A stretch of DNA of 64,000 nucleotides from Fragilariopsis cylindrus CCMP1102 (GCA_900095095.1 FMBT01000342.1:221302-285301); one strand, 5' to 3'. Positions 23,454 to 38,312 are shown, counted from the stretch's first letter. The notes: generated from the sequence alone by a model not told the origin. Translations and numbers: made by a program.

Positions 23454-24376
23454 ATGGCGCAGCAATTACCACCACAGCAGGCAGGAGGACCACAATGGGC
23501 CAACCCGAATGTCTCTCAACAACAACAACCACAGCAGCAGCAGCAGCAACAACAACAGCAACAACAATACATACCAGCAGCAACAATCCAACAGAACGCA
23601 CAAGATGAATTCTTCGCTCCTCTATCAACATTAGATGAACCCGTGATGGAAACCATAATGCGTGATGTTCGATCGGTTGGGAGTAAACTTAAAGTCGTCC
23701 TTTTACCCATGGAACGTTCGGTACGTCAATTTAATTTTCATTTCAATTTACGGCGATGATTTTCATTCAACACTTTAGTTTCATTCTGTTCTTTAAAGTA
23801 GGTTTTACTGATACTATTCCAATGTTTTAAAAAAAAAATTCTCTTACATTCTAGCTTCCGTACGGTGGATATTCAGGAGTTTCTCAATCGGAAAGTATTG
23901 ACTTAACGGAACGTGATAAACAAATTATTGAAAGTCTTCGAGATTGGGACCTGTGGGGGCCCTTAGTTGTATGTTTAGCATTAGCCGTACTGTTATCAAT
24001 CAAGGCACCGGTCGGACAAGCTAGTTTGGTATTTGCTGCTGTTTTTTGTGCAGTCTGGCTTGGATCTGCAGTAGTAACAGTCAATGCTCAACTATTAGGT
24101 GGAACAATTTCATTCTTCCAATCTGTTTGCGTATTGGGATATTGTGTCTTTCCTATGACCTTAGCAGCTGTTGTTGTTGATCTATTTAAAATGCTCCCAT
24201 TGGGAGCCTTTTCTGCGTTGGTAGAGGTAGCAGTTCTACTCGTTGCCTTTTTGTGGTCAACTAGGGCATCAGCGGTCTTTATTGGACAATATATTATTCC
24301 ATCAAGACGAATCCTTGCTGTGTTCCCCGTGTTGTTTTTCTACACTTTTTTGGCGTGGTTAATTTTCCTATTTTAA
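23454..24376 (+). CDS. YIPF6: YIPF6/Yip4-type Golgi membrane protein
   Basis: Yip1-domain proteins are five-pass ER/Golgi membrane proteins that associate with Rab GTPases and vesicle traffic. The poly-Gln N-terminus (CAA/CAG run, 23517-23568) is followed by the family signature 'LDEPVMETIMRDVRSVGSKL'. After the intron come 'LRDWDLWGPLVVCL', 'LLGGTISFFQSVCVLGYC', and a last helix 'VFPVLFFYTFLAWLIFLF'. Exons are 23454-23720 and 23855-24376 with a 134-nt GT-AG intron in phase 0; the product is 262 residues. Hydrophobic segments match the five expected. Unbroken frame. Confidence 0.92.
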
Positions 24377-24900
24377 AAGGGGGCGAACAATACTATCAGT
24401 GTAATGAAGAAAATAAATAGATGAAGTATACCCCATTAATATTCTAGTAGTCATATCAGTTTTACGATATACATCGAATACTTTTCCAAAAAGATATATC
24501 TTTCGCCTTCTACACTTTTGGTCCAAGATTTGAGTCACTCCTTGCGGTGCTAGTTTATCTTTCCAAAAACTGGACAAGTATCTATGGATACGTAGTAACA
24601 GTAATATCAATGTGAACAGCTTATCTCATCTCATCGCATCTCATTTCATCAAACACAACACAACACAAAAGAGAACCAATCAGATTTAAATAGAATAACA
24701 GCAAAATCTAACAGTGACTTCTGAATAAATTAAAGGTTTAAACATGATATTGTGTACTGTGATTCTATGACTTCGTTCTAAAGAAAGTAATATTTACCTT
24801 CCACAGCTTATGTGGCAAATAATTTCTTTTAGATACTGTTAATGTTGTTACAAAGTTAGCTGGATAGATATTAGACATCACTAATGTTATGCTCATTTAC
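24377..24900. other. Convergent intergenic region
   Basis: About 520 bp between the YIPF6 stop and the aspartate carbamoyltransferase stop. CATCTCATCTCAT-type repeats near 24625-24650. No gene seen. Confidence 0.5.
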
Positions 24901-25911
24901 TCAAGGAGAAGATTTTCCTAACACAAGTGCCAATATTGCCATACGAACATACATCCCATTTTCCATTTGTCGAAAATATGCCGCCCTTGGATCAGCATCT
25001 ACCTCTGTCGCAATTTCATCGACCCTTGGCAATGGATGTAAAACGATCATATTTTTTGGTACCTTATCCATCAAAGCATTATCTACTACATAACAACCCT
25101 TGACACTTTCATATGCCTCTTCAGTTTCAAAGCGTTCTTTTTGAATCCTTGTTACGTACAAAATCTGAGCATCCTGGCAGGCTTTGGTTGCATCCTCAAA
25201 AATTTCATATTGTACACCATTATTCTTACAATATTCAAGAATTGAGTCTGGTATTGATAAAATTTGAGGAGAACAAAATCTCAAGATTAATTTAGATTGT
25301 GGACGTAATTGTGATAGTAATTTTGCCAAAGAATGAACCGTTCTTCCATGTTTGAGATCACCCAAGAAAACTACAATCTTAGGATCGTCTTTAAGTTCAT
25401 CCCATATAGTAAATGAATCTAATAATGCCTGTGTGGGATGCTCGCCTATTCCATCACCAGCATTTAATACGGGCTTAGTCGTTGACAGTACTACTTTTGG
25501 CACGGAACCAGTTTCGGGATGTCTCAATACAATAGCATCGACGTAACATTCCAAGCATTTGATCGTATCTTCCAATGATTCCTTCTTCTTTGCTGCACTT
25601 GAATTCCCTTGACCATCAACATGTATAAATGTCCCACCAAGTCGACTCATCGCAGCTTGGAAACTGCACGAGGTTCGAGTCGAGGCTTCGTAAAATATTG
25701 TAGCAAGTACCTTATGTTTCAATCGATCATCTCCACCCTCCGATCGTACAATATCTCTCATTTGTTGAGAGATAGTAACAAGTAATTCAAAGCCCTTAGG
25801 AGTAATTTGTGCAACGGATACTAGAGATTGACCCTTCCAACTGACAGGATCTTCGGTCAGGATTGCTAATGGCTTTTTCTCGTTGCGTTCAGTGGTTGAC
25901 GACATCATCAT
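24901..25911 (-). CDS. pyrB: Aspartate carbamoyltransferase, catalytic chain
   Basis: Transfers the carbamoyl group from carbamoyl phosphate to L-aspartate, giving N-carbamoyl-aspartate, the second step of de novo pyrimidine synthesis. Family motifs: carbamoyl-phosphate loop 'FYEASTRTSCSFQAAM', 'LRHPETGS', 'GDGIGEHPTQALLDSFTI', 'VVFLGDLKHGRTVHSLAKLL', and 'VLHPLPRVDEI' with 'DPRAAYFRQMENGMYVRM' at the end. It is a stand-alone single-exon 336-residue enzyme, not part of a CAD fusion. No leader: the catalytic part starts within about 30 residues of the first Met, so cytosolic location is likeliest. Divergent from the AT-hook/YWHG gene. Confidence 0.95.
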   Translation of the reverse strand: MMMSSTTERNEKKPLAILTEDPVSWKGQSLVSVAQITPKGFELLVTISQQMRDIVRSEGGDDRLKHKVLATIFYEASTRTSCSFQAAMSRLGGTFIHVDGQGNSSAAKKKESLEDTIKCLECYVDAIVLRHPETGSVPKVVLSTTKPVLNAGDGIGEHPTQALLDSFTIWDELKDDPKIVVFLGDLKHGRTVHSLAKLLSQLRPQSKLILRFCSPQILSIPDSILEYCKNNGVQYEIFEDATKACQDAQILYVTRIQKERFETEEAYESVKGCYVVDNALMDKVPKNMIVLHPLPRVDEIATEVDADPRAAYFRQMENGMYVRMAILALVLGKSSP

Positions 25912-26431
25912 TAATTTGCTTGGTTGGGAGTTGAATTTATATTTTATTTATTATTATATTGTAACAATTATTTATTTGTTGACGATGATCGATGTTTTAA
26001 ATAAAACAAATCTAATAGAATGATCCCAATGCATTTATTATTATTTATCAGCATTATTTATTCGAAATTCAATTTGTTGGAGGAGCTTCTTCGATTCCGA
26101 TCTTGGCGCGCACTAATATGCCCGTCCATCATGGTTCCGTGCATGAAGAGCGAATGAATCAAGTATTTTTTCAAACTTCGCTTCCCATTGATGTTGAATG
26201 TGCGTAAAAAAAACCTGACACAACGACAACACAAACGACGGCATTATTTTATGTGTGTATAATGTATGTATGTATCAACGACAACCGTTGCGCCGACTAC
26301 TGTACGACTACGCGGACAAAGAAGACCGAAGGCAGAAATTGACGGTAGCTAACGTTACTACTGTATCTCATTATTTTTAAAATTGTTATTTGATTATTGT
26401 GTTACATCAGGCGTTTTAGAAAAGATTCAAG
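25912..26431. other. Divergent promoter region
   Basis: 520 bp between pyrB (-) and the YWHG-repeat gene (+). TACTGTA heptamers at 26298 and 26359 lie 70-135 bp before the latter's start. No gene. Confidence 0.5.
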
Positions 26432-27049
26432 ATGAGGGGTAGGCCACCAGAATCAAATTCCAAAGTTGGCCATGTTACGTGGGAGGAAGAATTCTCTTGC
26501 TTTGTTGGATCGTGTGGGTATTACTGGCATGGACATAAATTTGGTGGATGGCAAAATGAACCTCCCGATCCTAAACGAAAAAGACCTGCCTCTTCTGGAG
26601 GTGGTGTCAGTGGCAGTGGCAATGTTGATCGTGTTTGTCGTGGACGACGTCCAAACGGCAACGAACGCATTGGTGTCATCATTACATACAATATCGAACA
26701 CGATTGTTATCAAACAGAAAAAGAATATTATTGGCATGGAACATATAACGGAGGATGGAAAAAGAATGCACCGGGTGTAGATTCTGATGTAGAATCCGAA
26801 GCAGAAAACGAAGAAGAAGAAAAGAAGGAGGATGATCCCAATGTTGATGTTGTTGTTGTTGATAGACCATCGAAAAAGAAAAGGAAAGGCAACACTAAGG
26901 GTAGACCACCTAGAAAACAAATTGCTGAAGAAACTATAGAATACGATGCCTATAAACTATGCTGGACGACGACAAGAGAAGGAGGACTTTACTGGCACGG
27001 CACATACAAAGGTGGTTGGAAAGATTATCCCCCCAAAACAACATATTAA
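26432..27049 (+). CDS. Triple-repeat AT-hook / 'YWHG' protein of unknown function
   Basis: I do not recognise a named family. The 205-residue protein consists of three copies of a module of about 45-60 residues. Each starts with an AT-hook-like basic word ('RGRPPE', 'RGRRPNG', 'KGRPPRK') and ends with a near-invariant box ('YYWHGHKFGGWQNEPP', 'YYWHGTYNGGWKKNAP', 'YWHGTYKGGWKDYPP'). Between repeats 2 and 3 lies an acidic Glu/Asp linker. AT hooks bind the minor groove of AT-rich DNA, so a chromatin or DNA role is a reasonable guess. The conserved aromatic/His box could be a small ligand- or DNA-contacting fold. Single exon, first ATG, no signal peptide or membrane segment. Confidence 0.65.
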   Translation: MRGRPPESNSKVGHVTWEEEFSCFVGSCGYYWHGHKFGGWQNEPPDPKRKRPASSGGGVSGSGNVDRVCRGRRPNGNERIGVIITYNIEHDCYQTEKEYYWHGTYNGGWKKNAPGVDSDVESEAENEEEEKKEDDPNVDVVVVDRPSKKKRKGNTKGRPPRKQIAEETIEYDAYKLCWTTTREGGLYWHGTYKGGWKDYPPKTTY

Positions 27050-27736
27050 ACTGTTTTTGCATAGTATGCATGTATTTGTATCGCTACTTCATTTTTTCAT
27101 TGACTTGTATCACCCTTATGATGAATATTACCTCTCTCTAATATCATTTTCAATAATTTGTTCATCACCGTTAAACTTTGAAAACGTTCTATTTATTTTA
27201 TATTAGTTCGTTTTTTCTTATTTATCTTTTGAATATGATGACATGACGGTCGATATGAGCATATTCAATCAAAACAAATATGATGGCAATAGATCTTTGA
27301 CACAGCACATTCTTGCAATCCTAATTTTTAATGCATAACCATCTGCATATATAGCCTATATATATATATATAAATATGTATATGGTGATGACTTCATGTG
27401 CGACTTCCTTCATCTTGAACTACACTGTACGCTGAGTACGTCGAGTACGTCATACGTTATCTACTTACCGTGGATCATCAAACTCACCGAAACACACAAG
27501 GTACAAAAGCAAAATCAGATATCTACGATATTCAGAATAAGGCCAATTGTGTATAAAATATGGCCTATGCTATTTACCATGAACAAAAATGCAATAATAT
27601 TCATAAATAAAATTATTCAAATAATTTGACTGATGTTACTGACTCGAATGAGTTTTTATAATCTATAATAATTCTACAACATAAGTTTCTATATTGAATA
27701 CTGTATCTAACGGTAGCTAAAAGCTAACTAGCTAGT
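27050..27736. other. Convergent intergenic region
   Basis: About 690 bp of AT-rich sequence with a TA run at about 27355-27372 and a TACTGTA at 27699. No gene recognised. Confidence 0.5.
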
Positions 27737-28786
27737 CTAATATCGTTCATTCATACGTTTTGCGACGTTTCGCATATTGTTATACACTTTTCCTGGTGGT
27801 GCTCCAAGAATTAAATCACAAATGGCATTTCTTGCAACACGTAGATTGGCATAACTTCCCAACATATGAATTCTTTGGTCGGCAATACAAATTCGAGTTC
27901 GTGTCGCATTTTCAATAGCAAATCTTGTTTTACCATCTTGACCAGCAACACGACCTACGGCACGTGATAAATGATCCCCCCTTAGTAGCTTAACATCCGT
28001 AACTTGGAAACTTTCAACATATAAGTCGTCTAATCGGAGTAACGCAACTGAATCTTGTACCTCAAATCCCATCATGAATGCACTTACAAAATCACATCCC
28101 TTTTGAAGTGCCCCCACATCAATAGTATGTGGAGATGTTTTCATTTCCACGGAACGAGTTTTGGTGTTGAATCGAACCTATGAATTTCACACAAACAAAA
28201 CAGACACACATACAAATATGTGTTAGAGGGTACCTTCGTTGTAAAATTAAATAATAGTCGTCGTAACATTTTTATATTTTTAAATTTGCATCAGACTACG
28301 ACCAAATGGCCGCCCCATTTCGTTCTTTATACCGACGAGGCTTCCCGGAGGGTTTAATTCCAAGAACAACACGAGGGACATTCCGTTATTTGTGGGGTTC
28401 TTCTTCCTATGCAAATCAATCCTCGAGCTATCTATTATTAATTGTATTGTACATTCATTCCTTACCTGTAGTTTTAGGTATTCTACCAACGGAGTTAAAA
28501 TTTGTTCCCAATGCTCACGTAAGGGTGAGTATCTGTGTGCAGGACATCTGATTCGACGATATTCAATTCTATTTCCAGAGGCCTGTGCTGCTGATAGTTT
28601 AGGAAACACGGGCTGTTCAGATGAACTTCCTTCCTCCATTGCATTATTGGCGGCAGCATGTTCCTTTTGAAGGGACGCCGATTGCCGAATTCGTGATTGG
28701 ACCACCGATGCATCTATCGTCGTAGATGCCGCAGTTAGATCCATCTGTTGGTCGGGAGTAGTAGCTGATTCTTGCTCGTAGTCCAT
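27737..28786 (-). CDS. PNO1: PNO1 (Dim2/Rrp20), KH-domain small-subunit assembly factor
   Basis: PNO1 binds pre-18S rRNA near its 3' end with the endonuclease NOB1 and is needed for 40S ribosome maturation. Family motifs: 'CPAHRYSPLREHWEQILTPL' before the intron, and after it 'LRLDDLYVESFQVTDV', 'LRGDHLSRAVGRVAGQDGKT', 'TRTRICIADQRIHMLGSY' and 'ARNAICDLILG'. Exons are 28786-28466 and 28177-27737. The 288-nt intron has donor CAG|GTAAGG and acceptor ATAG|GTTCG, joining in phase 0 to restore 'LKLQVRFNTKTR'. Length is 253 residues, as in other eukaryotes. The frame is intact. Confidence 0.93.
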
Positions 28787-29318
28787 TTTTCTGGTTTTGT
28801 TTGTTTGCTTTATTATTAGTATAGTGTTTGTTTTGTAATAACAATAATAATCTAGAATCGTTGTCGAAAAAACAAGATGAGTACAACACGAATTTTAACG
28901 ATTTCAAATTTTTTATTCGTGGTCCTAGAGTTGCTCGTCTGGCCGCCGTTATTTTAGAGGGCTTCGGTAAATTTGTATCTTGACGATATTTTGAATCTTA
29001 TCGAAGTTCAATGGCGTACTAAGTACTTCACTTCAATGACTCCTACAGATTGATTTCATTCGATGGGTAATATTACCCCTGACTTAGCAGGTATCTATTT
29101 ATTAAGTTAGTGTTCCTGTTCCTCCAATAAAAGAATGCAAAAAATAAGCAAACAACATCGGCAATTATGTGAATGAAAAAGAGATTCGAGAAGCAATTTT
29201 GGAATACTAGTCAACAAGTACACTCTTTGAGAAAGTCACAAAAAACAAAACATATATATACAAACACCACCCTCATATTTGTACTGTCTTCCCTGTCCTC
29301 GCTGTGCTTTAATATACG
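28787..29318. other. Divergent promoter region
   Basis: About 530 bp between PNO1 (-) and the kinase gene (+). No gene, repeat or RNA recognised. Confidence 0.45.
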
Positions 29319-29957
29319 ATGAACTCCACTTTCATCGGTCCTACCAAATCGCTTTGCCGGAGCGGCGTTGGCGGCAGTAGTGGTCGCACTCGTCGTAATA
29401 TTGTTATTCAACAACAAAAACGTCATCGACATCAACATCAAAGACAACAGCAGAAAGACAAAGGGCGACACGCAGTATGTACGCCAAGATTAATTACAAG
29501 GGATACTAGCAAAGGTACAATGTGTTCATTATTGTCGTCGTCGTCGTCACGACCAATTTCAATTCGCGCAATTTCTACTTCGTCGTCGACGGATAATACT
29601 CAGAGTAAGACAAACAAAATAACGGGGGCGTTAGCGATGACGGCAGCGGCAACGGCAGCAGCAGGAGCTGTTTTTCTTGGAGTGGAACAGAAAAAAGAGC
29701 TTCAAAGAAAGCGAGAAAATAACGAAACAAAAAGTAGAGAAGGAGTAACGATGACCACAACATCAGTAGCAGCGAAGACGACGACGACGACAACGAGGAC
29801 GAGGACGGTCATAGATACGACTGGGTTTCTATCAATGGTAACGCCCCTTTTTCGGCATGATCGATATAACAATATTCACGACGTGAGGACTGCGACGAAT
29901 AACGGTTTTCGTAGCCTCACCTTCAGCGATCTGATTGCTAAGGTCAACACTATTAAC

Positions 29958-29988
<31 letters not shown>

Positions 29989-32872
29989 CTCATACTACCA
30001 GCATGGAACCTCTTCAAAGGAAGACTGCTTCTTCGAAAAATAGACTTTCTCCTTCCCAAATCCATCAACCAAGAAACGTTATGATCAGTCGGATGCGTTC
30101 TGTTGCTGGTCGTGGTTTACATGATAAGTATAATGTCGATTGGAAGACCGTGTTGGGAGAGGGAGCATATGGTTCTGTACATCCAGCCCGATTGGCATTG
30201 ACAGGAGAAAAGGTGAGTCTAATTTAGGTTTGATTTTTACTTCTGAGATATCAAAATTTCTTCTTTAAATCGATTCTTTGTTAATTTGCAAGTATGCGTC
30301 CAATGATTGGCAAGGCTTTCTCTCGTTACGATTATTCTTTGATGTGTGTTTAAGTAAATGTTGTTTTACTAACCTTTTTGTCAAAAAAAATGTAAACACC
30401 ATTTGCGGTATATATTCGTCGAATTCTATTATCAAAATGAAATTGAATAGGTCGCCCTAAAAAAAATATCAAAGCGATACACGAATTCATCCGATTTTTT
30501 TACAGAAACAGATGCATTGCTTCGAATATATGATAACGGCGGTCATCCAAACATATCGGGTTTACGGGATATGGTAAGTCATCGTATATATATACAAATA
30601 TGAATAACATGATGATAATGGTGATGAATTGGAAGTAAGTTATTGATCCAACATAATATTTCGTTTTGCTAATTTTATATAATGTTATATTATGTCGCTT
30701 TTCATCAAAAATGCTTCAATCTTGGTCATTTAACGATATTCGTCAGTATGAAGATTCGACGCATTTCTACCTAGTGATGGATCTGATAACTGGGGGAGAA
30801 CTTTTCGACCATTTGTCAAACGACGGAGCCTACTCTGAAGCCGATGCGGCACGATTGGTGTTCGAAATAGCTTCGGCCTTAGCCTTTATGCATGGTGTTG
30901 GGGTCATCCATGGTGATATTAAACCGGAAAATCTTATGCTATGCAGCAGGAAACGACGTGGTGGAACTATCAAGATTATTGACTTTGGCTGCGCCATCAC
31001 GCAACCTGTTGGTCATTACGACGCGGCAGGAGCCATCACTGATAACGACGAAAGCAGCAGTAGTGACAACGTGGGGGGACCGGCAGAGACGGGCACAACG
31101 GGATATTGGCCTCCCGAGCGTTTTCGAGGACACAAATTAACACCAAATGTAGATACATGGGCACTCGGTATTATAGTGTATATTATGTTAATGGGATTTC
31201 ACCCCTTCGACGTCGACTGCGATCGGTCAGACGAGGAAGTGGCGGCCGCCATCCAAAAAAATCCACACCCTCCAATGGACGAAATGCATGTCGGACATTT
31301 GTCCGAATCTGCGAAGGATCTCATACGTAGATTGATGGAATCGGATCCTGATAAACGGATGACCGCATACGAACTTATGCATCACGAATGGGTACAGGGT
31401 GAAACCGCATCGACTGAAAAGATCGAAGATTCTGATAAGAGACTTTCAAAATTCCAGGATTTGCGATACAAACTAGAAGCGAGCGTGTTCGCAGTTCTTG
31501 TCAATCAGGGCCACGCAAACCTGACCATGAGCGAGTCGAAACGAAAGAGTACAGAAGCACATCGAAACAGTGGAGTATCCATAATGAAATCGGTATTTGA
31601 CGTCTTCGATAAAGATGGCAAAGGTTTCGTAACCGGTGAGGATATTGGCAAAGTGGTCACGGCACAAACTGGACAAGAACTTAAAACGCATGATGCTAAC
31701 GAATTTTTGAAGGACGGAAACCAACAATCGGAACTTTCCCTGTCAGATTTTTCCAATCTTTTTTCTGGGATGAAACACAAACACTTTCCCGTAAGTTCGA
31801 TTGTTGCATTTGTCCTAAATACTGTAATTTGTATGACAAACTGAATGTATTTTGAATTATAATATTTTCCCGGTGCCTGATCTTAATTAATTAATTTTCC
31901 GTCTCGTCATGCCTATCTGTCCATTGCAAATCATACTGATCCATACTTTCATAATTGTAAAGCGAGGGCATTACATTTTTCTTGCCGGTGACGAAGGTAA
32001 ATCCATGTATTTTCTCTCCTCAGGAAAAGTCGAAGTTCAGACTCGTAAGGGACAGCTGGTTGCCATACTGAGGAATGGTGACTTTTTTGGTGAAGGTAGT
32101 TTGCTAGATGATGATAAGAAACGATTCACGACGGCTAAATGTGCCACACCGGTCGACGTGGTCGAAATTAACCGGGAAGATTTTGATCGATATACTAGGT
32201 CATCAGTCGACACGAAAACTGAACTTAAACGTAAATGGAGGGCAAGATCGCTGGTGTATGCCAAGAATCTACTTAGATTTGAACAAAGTTTGAAGGCGCG
32301 GACATTGAAAAAAGGGGACGTTGTCTACCGGGAGGGTGATAAGGGTACGGCAATGTTTCGAGTGGACGATTTAGAAGGAGGAGAACTAGAGGTTCTACAC
32401 GGCGACGTTCCGGTGCACAAGTACTTTTCGGGTGATTCGTTTGGAGAATCCTCCCTTTTGTTTGTTAAACCAAGAAGTTCCACCGTACGATGTGTTTCTG
32501 ACAACTGTCGTATCCACGAGATGAGCGGAGAGGATTTCATGGCCGTCGTCAATCAAGTCCAACTCGGCAGCAGCCCTCCGTAACATGTGTCGGAAGCGTC
32601 TCTTCAAGCGTGCTGTTAAGCAGTTTTCATTAGAAACAAATCGAGGTTTGAGTGACGAAGACATAGTCGCCGCCTTTCACAATGCCGACCAGAGCAATTC
32701 TGGGTATTTGAATGTAGACGATGTCCGAAGGATCATGCACCGTATGGATCCGAAATTTCCTATGTCTGAAATCCACGAGCTCATGAAATTCGTCGACGTC
32801 GATGACGATGGAAGAGTGTGTTTAGACGAATTCAAACAAATCTTTCGTCAGTTCGAGGACGAGAAGTCTTAA
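29319..32872 (+). CDS. CDPK-like Ser/Thr kinase with EF hands and two cyclic-nucleotide-binding domains (frame broken once)
   Basis: Four exons: 29319-30212, 30451-30573, 30747-31790 and 31963-32872, all introns phase 0 with GT-AG ends; about 990 residues. In order: a long low-complexity N-terminus with a hydrophobic Ala-rich stretch and poly-Asn; a kinase domain with 'LGEGAYGSV', 'VALKKISK', the catalytic loop 'IHGDIKPENLML' (the Arg of HRD is Gly) and 'IIDFGCA'; an EF hand 'DKDGKGFVTGED'; a first cNMP-binding fold ('GDEGKSMYFLSSGKVEV', 'GDFFGEGSLL'); a second ('GDSFGESSLLFVKPRSS', with the phosphate-binding Arg); and two C-terminal EF hands, the last 'DVDDDGRVCLDE' canonical. The frame changes near 32555-32572, where one base too many splits off the last 96 residues. 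The architecture suggests joint Ca2+ and cNMP control. Confidence 0.75.
29955..29989 (+). repeat. (AAT)n trinucleotide repeat coding poly-Asn
   Basis: Perfect AAT run inside kinase exon 1, coding about 11 Asn in a disordered region. Confidence 0.9.
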
Positions 32873-33500
32873 TAAAGAATTTTTTTCTTCAGGAGGAACA
32901 TTCTTTCCAAATAAAAGTGCGCCGTGCTTGTTTTTCTTACATCAGATCTTAGACAAGAACAATAACTGGATATAATGTTATGGATCGGATCACACACAAT
33001 CAATCTGTCGAATTTTTGATCTTTATCCAATAATTTTACTGAATACCGGTATCATTTTTTTAAACATATAATATAATAATATATTTTTAAGTTTTTCTAA
33101 AATAAACTAGCTTTAGTAGAGGACAACATTTTTTATTAAAGTACAAAAGAGACACGTATTTACAAAAGGAAAACAGACCTCCTCTCTCGCTCACGTTAGC
33201 GAAGAAAATATGTATGGATATAATATGATAAGCAGCAGCTGCGGTACTGTATGTAGTGTTGTTAGGCTGACACCAATACAATACTACAGTATGTGTATTG
33301 GCACTGATGAATGAAAAAATAATATAAGTAATGAATGTTTCGATTCCTGGAGAAACCGTTTTGTTTGAACTGTAGTGTATATAACGTGAGTGAGTCGAAG
33401 ACAACCAACCGAGAAGGCTTTTTCAATAAAACAAGTAGAATCGGTGAAATAATCGTCGTTGGTACTGTAACTGTAACGGATGTATAAATATATATTGTTT
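32873..33500. other. Convergent intergenic region
   Basis: 628 bp between the kinase stop and the Rab stop. TACTGTA at 33245 and 33463. Short ORFs on the minus strand look like chance. No gene. Confidence 0.5.
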
Positions 33501-34431
33501 TCAACAACATCCTGACTTGGGTGTATTTTCTGTGGCCTGTGCAGCACCAAGATTGACTGGTTGGGTAGCGCCTCCACCATTCACGGAACCTTGTTCTGCC
33601 GTTGACGCTCCTCCGCCGGATGCAGAATTGCCATGACTTCCTGCTTCAAATTCATCAATACGTTTACGTTTGATGGTAGTAGATAATCCATAAAACATTT
33701 TTTCAACATTAATTCCAGTAAGGGCTGATGTTTCAAAGAATTCTACACCATATTCTTCTGCTAATTGCTTCCCTTCCTCAAGTGTAACAACTCGATCATT
33801 ATCAAGATCACTTTTGTTACCACATAAGACAATATCACAATCTGGTGGTGCTCTTGTTTTAATATCTCTCATCCAACCAATAACATGATCAAAGGATGGT
33901 CGATTTGAAATATCATATGTTAGGACGAAACCATCTGCCCGTCCAAAAAAGTTCGATGTTAATGATCGGAATCTTTCTTGTCCTGCTGTATCCCACAATT
34001 GCAAACGCATGGGTACGCCCTCGATCTATTTTATTGATATATTATATTAACATAAACATAAACAGGAGGTGAAGTCAATCATTTTTTTGAAGAAATTTAT
34101 TTAAAAAAATGGTTAGAATGAAGATATTTAGAAAAAAAATGAATCGATGGCCAGTTGGATAGTAATATAATTCTAAGACTATAAAAATAAACAGTGACAC
34201 TGATACTGACACACACACACGTAAAAACAAACATACCTTGACCATTTTATCTCTGTAATCGACTCCAATTGTTGTTACAAACTTCGTTGAAAAAACATTT
34301 TGATCAAATCGTAGTACTAAAGATGTTTTTCCACAAGAAGAATCTCCTACCATTAATAACCGTACAATATATGCACCCTTTGCACCCATTTGAAGGGGAC
34401 GTGGTTGTCCTTGTTCCTGTTGTGAGGACAT
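33501..34431 (-). CDS. Rab-family small GTPase (Rab8/Rab10-like)
   Basis: Rab GTPases switch between GDP and GTP to direct vesicle traffic. All G motifs are present: 'GDSSCGKTSLV' (G1), Thr in 'VTTIGVDY' (G2/effector), 'LWDTAGQERFRSLT' (G3), 'GNKSDL' (G4) and 'ETSAL' (G5). The chain ends 'GCC', a double geranylgeranylation site. Exons are 34431-34237 and 34025-33501. The 211-nt intron starts GTATGT and ends ATAG, joining 'RDKMVK' to 'IEGVPMRL' in phase 0; 239 residues. The start is placed at the Met before 'SSQQEQ'; upstream in-frame sequence is an Asn run from a simple repeat. Subfamily assignment is approximate. Confidence 0.88.
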
Positions 34432-34432
34432 A

Positions 34433-34455
34433 TTATTATTATTATTATTATTGAT
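34433..34455. repeat. (ATT)n trinucleotide repeat upstream of Rab start
   Basis: Perfect ATT run immediately 5' of the Rab start codon (minus strand), in the 5' UTR. Confidence 0.85.
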
Positions 34456-35130
34456 TTTTTTAAAATTATTTATTGATTTTTTACTTATTAAATAATATAT
34501 ACCCAGCAGGACGGCAGAATTGAATTGCACAGTAAGTTCTGCGTTTTATTCTATAAAATCTAGATTGTTTGTTATGAATAAGAAAAACAGCAGTAGCGTT
34601 TGGGGTGGAAGTGTTTGTTGGTCTTGTTGTCAATAATCTAATCGATGAGTAGTTACAAGTAGTGTTTGAAAATAAAATGAAATAGAGGTGACAAGAAACT
34701 TGCAAACTTCTTGTCTATTATCATTTCATCATTTTTACGCGTATTTAGTCGTTATGCGCGCCTGCCGTGTCCATGATGAAGTAATGGAATTGCATTTTTG
34801 CTCCCACTTTGTCGTGACAATACCGGGAATTGTTAAAAAAAAATAACAAAAACTTTTAACTGGCGTTGAATTCTTTGTTTTTTATGTCTGTTGGCAATGA
34901 AAACTAATACGTGACTCAATATCAAAAGGGGAATAATAGGAGAAGTTTGATTCATTCCCTCATAATTTTGGATCCATGATCAAGAGAATGAAGACTAAAA
35001 TTTTACAAAAAGAAACGATAGTAGAGATTAGATTATTTTACTTCTACTAATATTTTGGAGGATACGAAGTGCATCATTTCTTAAAAATCTTCTTGATAAT
35101 TGTTATCAAGAATTTCCCGATTTTCACCTA
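34456..35130. other. Intergenic region
   Basis: About 675 bp between the Rab start and the HRI-like kinase stop, both on the minus strand. No gene recognised; it should contain the Rab promoter. Confidence 0.45.
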
Positions 35131-37828
<2,698 letters not shown>

Positions 37829-38312
37829 TTACATACAGGTGATACAAGTACAATCCTAGATTTTATTGATTCGGCTAAGAGTGATAATTACTCTTTTGTT
37901 GTTGTTGTTGTTATTGTCGTTGTTTTTGTTTTGTGGTCAGTGAACTCTGTCAAACTTCAGTCAAACTTTCAAACCTGGACGATGGAACAAAAATCAAAAT
38001 GGAAAATTCTAATTTTGGAGGCTTCAAACTATCAACTATGCATGTGTCACGTGGCGTGATTGACTCGTGACTAGTTAAGGGGACCCCTTTTAGCAGATTC
38101 AAAGATGCTCTTCCCCCAAATCACCATTTCCTCGCGTCGAAGATGACGATAGAGATTGACTGGACCATAGAAAAATCCCACACTTCTTCCACCATCGGGC
38201 TAACGAATTATTTTACTAATAATCATTTCATCAAATCAATAGTTTAGCATAGAGAGATCTAGCAGATAGTACTCTCCTTTATCTTCTTATACCTAATAGC
38301 AAGAACAATACA
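37829..38312. other. Divergent promoter region
   Basis: 484 bp between the HRI-like kinase (-) and GrpE (+). A GTT run lies at about 37897-37920. No gene. Confidence 0.45.
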
